A stretch of DNA of 64,000 nt from assembly GCF_000820025.1 (NCBI RefSeq), contig NZ_CDBI01000014.1:186001-250000 (forward strand). The letters run 5' to 3'. Source of the DNA: Aeromonas popoffii. Its GTDB lineage: Bacteria; Pseudomonadota; Gammaproteobacteria; Enterobacterales; Aeromonadaceae. A program made the translations under genes and the position numbers. The first letter of the stretch is position 1. Every line of letters begins with the position of its first letter. Under the pieces are notes generated by a model, which saw only the letters and a program-made list of their open reading frames with translations, was not told the DNA's origin and did not search any database. Shown here piece after piece: positions 62,896 to 64,000 of the stretch.

Positions 62896-64000
62896 ATGAA
62901 GATTTTGTTGTTGCAAGGACCGCTCGGCCCCTTCTTTCAAACCTTGAGCCAGACCCTGAGCGAGGCAGGCCACGAGGTTTACAAGATCCATTTCAATGGC
63001 GGCGACGAGTGCTGGCCCTGCACAGGCCATAACGAACGCTTCACCGGCAAGCCGGAAACCTGGAATACCTTTTTTCGCCGCTTTATCAAGCGACATGGTA
63101 TCGACAGCCTGATCTGCTACGGCGATTGCCGCTATTACCACCTGCAGGCCATTCGCATCTGCAAGCTGAAGAAGATCGCCGTCTGGGCCATGGAAGAGGG
63201 GTATCTGCGCCCCGACTATGTGACCCTGGAGCAGGGGGGTGTCAATGCCTTCAGCCCGCTCTTTGCCAAACGTGACCAGCTGGCCAAGATGGCCTGGCCC
63301 GCCCCCTATGAAGCGCAGCTGCAGGTAGGCAAGACCTTTGCCCGCCGCGCCGGGTATGCCAGCCGCTACCACATCAACAAGATGCTGTTTCGCTGGCGTT
63401 ATCCGCATTTCGTCAACCACAGACCCTGGAGCCTGTATCAGGAAGCCCGAGGCTGGGTGGCGGGCGGCCTGGTCAAGTGGTGGTACAGATGGTCTGATCG
63501 CTCGCTGCTCAAGGCGCTGCCCCAGCACAAGGGCCATATCTTCTTCGTGCCCTTGCAGGTCACCGAGGATTTTCAGATAAGGGAGCACTCTGACTTGAGC
63601 GGCGTGGAGGAGATGGTCGCCCAGGTGATGAACTCCTTTGCCGAGCATGCCCGCCGCGAGGATGTGTTGCTGTTCAAGCACCACCCCATGGACCGGGGTT
63701 ATGTCAGCTACCAGTCCCAGATAAACCGGCTGGTGACGCTGCTCGGGCTGGAAGGGCGGGTGTTTTATGGTTACGACTTGCCGCTGCCGACCCTTTATCC
63801 GCTGCTCAAGGGCGTCATCACCATCAACAGCACCGTTGGTCTCTCCGCCCTGCTGCACGATGTGCCGACCTTTTGCATGGGGCGGGCCCTGTATGATCTG
63901 GCAGGCCTCACCACCCGTGGCAGCCTTGCAACCTTCTGGCACAAGCAGAGCCCGGTGTGCAGCGACACCTTCGAGCGCATGCGCCAGTCCCTGCTCCATC
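62896..64000 (+). CDS. kpsS: Capsule Kdo transferase KpsS (3' end outside window)
   Basis: Adds the first Kdo to the phosphatidylglycerol primer, preceding KpsC. The visible 368 codons, open to the right edge, start MKILLLQGPLGPFFQTLSQT and include YGDCRYYH (about 76-83), AMEEGYLRPDY (about 100-110), LFKHHPMDRGYVSYQSQINR (about 261-280) and TINSTVGLSALL (about 312-323), typical of the Capsule_synth family. The family is about 390-400 residues, so roughly 30 are missing. A long frame on the opposite strand (62878-63999) is a shadow. ATG 62896 lies 7 bp after kpsC. Confidence 0.93.
   Translation, partial: MKILLLQGPLGPFFQTLSQTLSEAGHEVYKIHFNGGDECWPCTGHNERFTGKPETWNTFFRRFIKRHGIDSLICYGDCRYYHLQAIRICKLKKIAVWAMEEGYLRPDYVTLEQGGVNAFSPLFAKRDQLAKMAWPAPYEAQLQVGKTFARRAGYASRYHINKMLFRWRYPHFVNHRPWSLYQEARGWVAGGLVKWWYRWSDRSLLKALPQHKGHIFFVPLQVTEDFQIREHSDLSGVEEMVAQVMNSFAEHARREDVLLFKHHPMDRGYVSYQSQINRLVTLLGLEGRVFYGYDLPLPTLYPLLKGVITINSTVGLSALLHDVPTFCMGRALYDLAGLTTRGSLATFWHKQSPVCSDTFERMRQSLLH

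Noticed and set aside
62878-63999. Minus-strand frame of 373 codons at the right edge
   Set aside because: Antisense to kpsS, whose sense frame is open from 62896 to the edge with clear family motifs.
1-64000. CRISPR arrays, insertion sequences, prophage genes, tRNA genes
   Set aside because: No regularly spaced repeats, transposase or integrase motifs, or cloverleaf signals were found on reading both strands.

Overview
This 64 kb window looks like chromosomal DNA of an Aeromonas species. The pointers are a GC-rich gammaproteobacterial backbone, a polar-flagellin locus in the flaA-flaB-flaG-fliD-fliS-(FliT-like)-maf order, and a kpsMTED...kpsCS group 2-type capsule locus. The genus is inferred from gene content and order, not from a database search. 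There are no rRNA or tRNA genes, CRISPR arrays, insertion sequences or phage genes.

Layout. (1) 1-6.0 kb: gcvH (cut by the left edge) and gcvT, then the ubiquinone hydroxylases ubiI and ubiH and ygfB, all on the minus strand, divergent from zapA and 6S RNA. This matches the enterobacterial ygfB/zapA/ssrS neighbourhood, but pepP and fau are missing. (2) 6.1-12 kb: an EmrD-like efflux pump, a glutathione-S-transferase-fold protein, a small unknown protein, suhB and a methyl-accepting chemotaxis protein. (3) 12.7-15.2 kb: an overlapping mtnN-cbiB-btuF operon (SAH/MTA recycling and B12 salvage). (4) 15.35-24.1 kb: a nine-gene nonulosonic-acid cluster of legionaminic acid type (legB, legC, FemAB-like acyltransferase, legI, legG, PLP-fold protein, GNAT, ptmE, legF). 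(5) 24.2-31.5 kb, minus strand: maf glycosyltransferase, FliT-like chaperone, fliS, fliD, flaG and two flagellins, each flagellin with a visible sigma-28 promoter. Regions 4 and 5 probably work together: the CMP-sugar made by region 4 would be attached to flagellin by Maf.

(6) 31.8-50.1 kb: mostly housekeeping and envelope genes. They are a TRIC-family membrane protein, two unknown proteins, thiI, pbpC with an alpha-2-macroglobulin lipoprotein, a CoA-disulfide-reductase/rhodanese fusion, a GAF-PAS-GGDEF-EAL protein, pflA, a CbiM-like membrane protein and a PagL-like lipid A deacylase. (7) 50.9-64 kb: the capsule locus, with export genes kpsM, kpsT, kpsE and kpsD. An AT-rich polymer-specific core follows (galU, a Stealth phosphotransferase, a GT2-glycerophosphotransferase fusion and a hexapeptide acetyltransferase), then the Kdo-primer transferases kpsC and kpsS, the latter cut by the right edge. 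The core enzymes suggest a phosphodiester-linked, possibly teichoic-acid-like, acetylated capsule.

Base composition is mosaic. The stretches at about 17.7-24.2 kb and 56.3-60.75 kb are clearly AT-richer than the backbone, as expected for exchangeable surface-structure genes. The strongest candidates for something undescribed are a possible sigma-54-driven small RNA between the two flagellin genes (about 30183-30437), the two unassigned enzymes inside the legionaminic cluster, and the chemistry of the capsule core.
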